Positions 62,086-64,000 of a stretch of DNA of 64,000 nucleotides are shown here, in pieces. Source of the DNA: Arthrobacter sp. (GTDB lineage: Bacteria > Actinomycetota > Actinomycetes > Actinomycetales > Micrococcaceae); NCBI GenBank assembly GCA_031277795.1, contig JAITLQ010000008.1, forward strand, positions 78,826 to 142,825, read 5' to 3'. The translations under genes and the position numbers were made by a program. The notes below the pieces were generated by a model. It was not told where the DNA came from. It saw only the letters and a list, made by a program, of their open reading frames with translations, and did no database searches. Position 1 is the stretch's first letter. Every line of letters starts with the position of its first letter.

Positions 62086-62394
62086 TCAGGTTCGGCCTAG
62101 CCAGCGCACGACTTGCCGGTCCAGATACGGAGCCACAGGGTCATGGCTGCGGCCCGTGATGTAGTTCCAACTGGGCATGACGACCGCGAGTCAGCTGGTC
62201 GCCGAGACATGTTCGTCGCCGGGGGAACCGTTGTCCCAGGCACGCGGCTTGGCATGCGGCCGGCGCGTGCCCTCCTCGGCCAACGCGAGCGTCGTCTGTT
62301 TCTGATCCGAGCAGTACTGCGATTCCCACCGGGCTACGATGACGGCGATCCGGTCGGTGCTATCGCCCTTGGCGAGGGCGCCGCGCGCGGGCAT
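62086..62394 (-). pseudogene. Remnant of a gene encoding a hydrolase-like C-terminus
   Basis: On the minus strand a frame reading ARWESQYCSDQKQTTLALAE ... DNGSPGDEHVSATS ends in TGA and continues in the same frame as VMPSWNYITGRSHDPVAPYL, DRQVVRWLG, to a stop at 62086. This looks like the C-terminus of some alpha/beta-fold protein, but it has a premature stop and no start. The surrounding 815-base gap (62037-62851) contains no intact gene. Confidence 0.35.
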
Positions 62395-62851
62395 GCGCGG
62401 GCAGACAGGTGCAGTCGTTGATCTGCGAGACGCGGATCTTCGTGAGCTTGCCGAGCAGGGGATCGAGGCCAGCCGCGGCGCACGCGCCGTCGGCTTACTA
62501 GCTCGGGTCGGGGTCGGGGAGGGTGTCGGCGCTCGGGCGCCCTGAGACGACGTCTGCGGGGCCGGCGAGGGGGGCGGATTGGGTGTTGAGCTGGGGCGCT
62601 CAGAGGGCGTGTGGGAGGCGCCCGTGGGCTACGTCTGGGGTGTTGTTCAAACTGTCGGGGGTTAGTGCTTGTGATTGTTTGCCATCATTTGCACTAATTT
62701 TCCCAGCCCATTCCCAGCCAAAATCAGTAGAATAGAACCCTCGCCAGCACCGAGAAACAACAAGACAACAGGGTGACCCCTGACCGGTCTCTGACCGGGT
62801 TTCAGGTTTCTTTTTCGGTACGCGCACGCGCCATGGCGGGAGGTTGAGAAC

Positions 62852-64000
62852 ATGTTGGACGTTGAGGCCTTAACCCAGGCCACCGCCACGCTGCGTTCCC
62901 TCATCGCCGCCGGTCCCCGCGCCTGGGACGGCGCCCCAGAAGAAGTCGTCGTCGCGGCCCTCGGTGCCGCCGCCGATCTCTCCCGCACCTGCGACGCGGT
63001 CAAGATCGCGGCCGCCGGCGCCGTGGCCAGGCGGTCCGAACCGCTCACACCCATCGAATCACTCGCCCGCCGGCTCGGACACTCGAACACGCGCCGCCTC
63101 GTCATGGACGTCTTCGGCGTCAACGGGTACGTCGCCGGGGCCTGGATCGAGGTCGCCGCCGCCGTTCAACCACGCACCGGCATCTCCACCGGAGACCTAC
63201 CCCCAGCCCGCCCCGCCGTGGCCGCCGCCCTCGAAGCAGGCGAACTCAGCGCCGACATCGCCAAGGCCATCGTCGAGCAGCTCTCCAAGCTCACCGGCGA
63301 AACCGTCAACGGCGGCACCGCCGTCGCAGAAGCTGCCCTGGTCGCCAACGCCACCGGCGGCCGCATCAACCTCTTCAAACCCACACCCCCAACACCGCCC
63401 GCCGCGCCTGCGGGAGCCGAAGCAACCTGGCCGGCCTCGGATGCCCCGGCCCCACCTGCTTGCGCCGGGCCTTCGGCCTGGCCCGGCCACCCCGGCGCCG
63501 CAAACCCGAACAACGGCGCCACGCCGTGGAGCGGCGAACCAGGCCCACACGATCCCCACGGCACCCATCCCGGATTCTTGGACCCGCGCGAACGAGCAGG
63601 CAACGCCTGGTTCGGACACCAAGACCACCCGACCACAGCGAACCCCAACCAAGGACCAGGTGCCGACTACGGCACAGGTGCCGGGCCCCTCTTCGGGGCC
63701 GGTTCAGAGGCAGGCGCGGGTTCGTTGTTCGGCGCCGATCCCAGCTTCGGTTCCGGTGCTGGCGCGAACGGGACGTGGCCTCACCACCAGGCACCGCAGT
63801 CATCGCAGCTGCCTGAGTCGCCGGTGCCATTCAATCCCGTGCTCCCACCGAGCATGGACGAGAGCCCCTCCCGCCGGGGTACCGGCTCCGCGATCTCCGG
63901 AGGCCGCGTGGGCCTTGAACGCATCAAGGAAGAATCCAAAGGCTGGGGACTGGTCCTGGACCCCGACGGAGCAGAACCGCGCTACGAACAACAACGCCGC
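62852..64000 (+). CDS. DUF222/HNH (13E12-type) protein, 3' end outside the window
   Basis: An open frame of 383 codons runs from ATG 62852 to the end of the window without a stop. The N-terminal 180 residues are DUF222-like: TLRSLIAAGPRAWDGAPEEV, CDAVKIAAAGAVARRSEPLT, ESLARRLGHSNTRRLVMDVF and ARPAVAAALEAGELSADIAK. A low-complexity Gly/Pro/Ala insert follows (residues about 180-335), then GRVGLERIKEESKGWGLVLD, where the family continues toward its C-terminal HNH nuclease motif, not visible here. These genes are abundant, dispersed families in high-GC actinobacteria and behave like mobile or recombination-prone elements. An AT-richer region at 62650-62760 is the likely promoter. Confidence 0.8.
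   Translation, partial: MLDVEALTQATATLRSLIAAGPRAWDGAPEEVVVAALGAAADLSRTCDAVKIAAAGAVARRSEPLTPIESLARRLGHSNTRRLVMDVFGVNGYVAGAWIEVAAAVQPRTGISTGDLPPARPAVAAALEAGELSADIAKAIVEQLSKLTGETVNGGTAVAEAALVANATGGRINLFKPTPPTPPAAPAGAEATWPASDAPAPPACAGPSAWPGHPGAANPNNGATPWSGEPGPHDPHGTHPGFLDPRERAGNAWFGHQDHPTTANPNQGPGADYGTGAGPLFGAGSEAGAGSLFGADPSFGSGAGANGTWPHHQAPQSSQLPESPVPFNPVLPPSMDESPSRRGTGSAISGGRVGLERIKEESKGWGLVLDPDGAEPRYEQQRR

Noticed and set aside
62113..62421. A 102-codon plus-strand frame in the gap after the exporter genes
   Set aside because: No ribosome site and no family pattern; the minus strand of the same stretch reads like a broken gene end.

Overview
The window reads as one stretch of a very GC-rich actinobacterial chromosome. 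GTG starts, ATGA/GTGA gene overlaps, a RamB-type regulator beside the glyoxylate genes, an LAxTG-type sorting signal and a DUF222/HNH gene at the right edge all fit the Micrococcales, most likely a relative of the Micrococcaceae. The species cannot be fixed from the sequence alone. I saw no rRNA, tRNA, CRISPR array, transposase or integrase.

Left part (1-26 kb) is mostly catabolism. It has the tail of a large unknown protein, a flavin amine oxidase, the glyoxylate shunt (aceA, aceB) with divergent ramB, a two-domain VOC gene broken by an in-frame stop, two paralogous MHS-type metabolite/H+ symporters, and an amino acid permease. A LysR-controlled cytochrome P450/ferredoxin/ferredoxin reductase/transporter operon follows. 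Next comes a GABA pathway (PucR-type regulator, gabT, amine oxidase, gabD) that suggests polyamine to succinate degradation.

Middle part (26-47.8 kb) holds a His-rich membrane protein with a PepSY protein, a HAD phosphatase, secreted or surface proteins (CAP domain, Thr/Pro-rich LAxTG protein, lipoprotein, YceI, M4 metalloprotease), and a polar amino acid ABC importer in one operon with an FAD amino acid dehydrogenase and RidA. It also contains a patch of decayed genes (41-46.6 kb: DUF6308-like fragment, frameshifted HNH nuclease, degenerate beta-rich ORFs) and stress-type small proteins (MarR, YeaQ/GlsB, CsbD).

The most interesting region is 47.8-62.0 kb. A plus-strand operon encodes a 31-residue, cysteine-free candidate precursor peptide, an E1-like/RRE partner protein, a CocE/S15-like hydrolase, a YcaO cyclodehydratase, a SagB-type dehydrogenase and a pair of ABC exporter half-proteins. 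This is a complete azol(in)e RiPP set. Divergent from it, a minus-strand operon encodes a beta-propeller-like protein, a prolyl-oligopeptidase-family peptidase and a complete FecBCD-type metallophore importer. Both operons start from a roughly 100-bp region holding a perfect 21-bp Fur-superfamily palindrome (Zur- or Fur-like). I infer a ribosomally made, azole-bearing metallophore with its own export, re-import and intracellular hydrolysis, induced by metal starvation. The enzyme families and gene order are seen in the sequence; the metallophore role and the metal are inference.

The right edge carries a gene remnant and the start of a DUF222/HNH (13E12-type) gene that runs out of the window.
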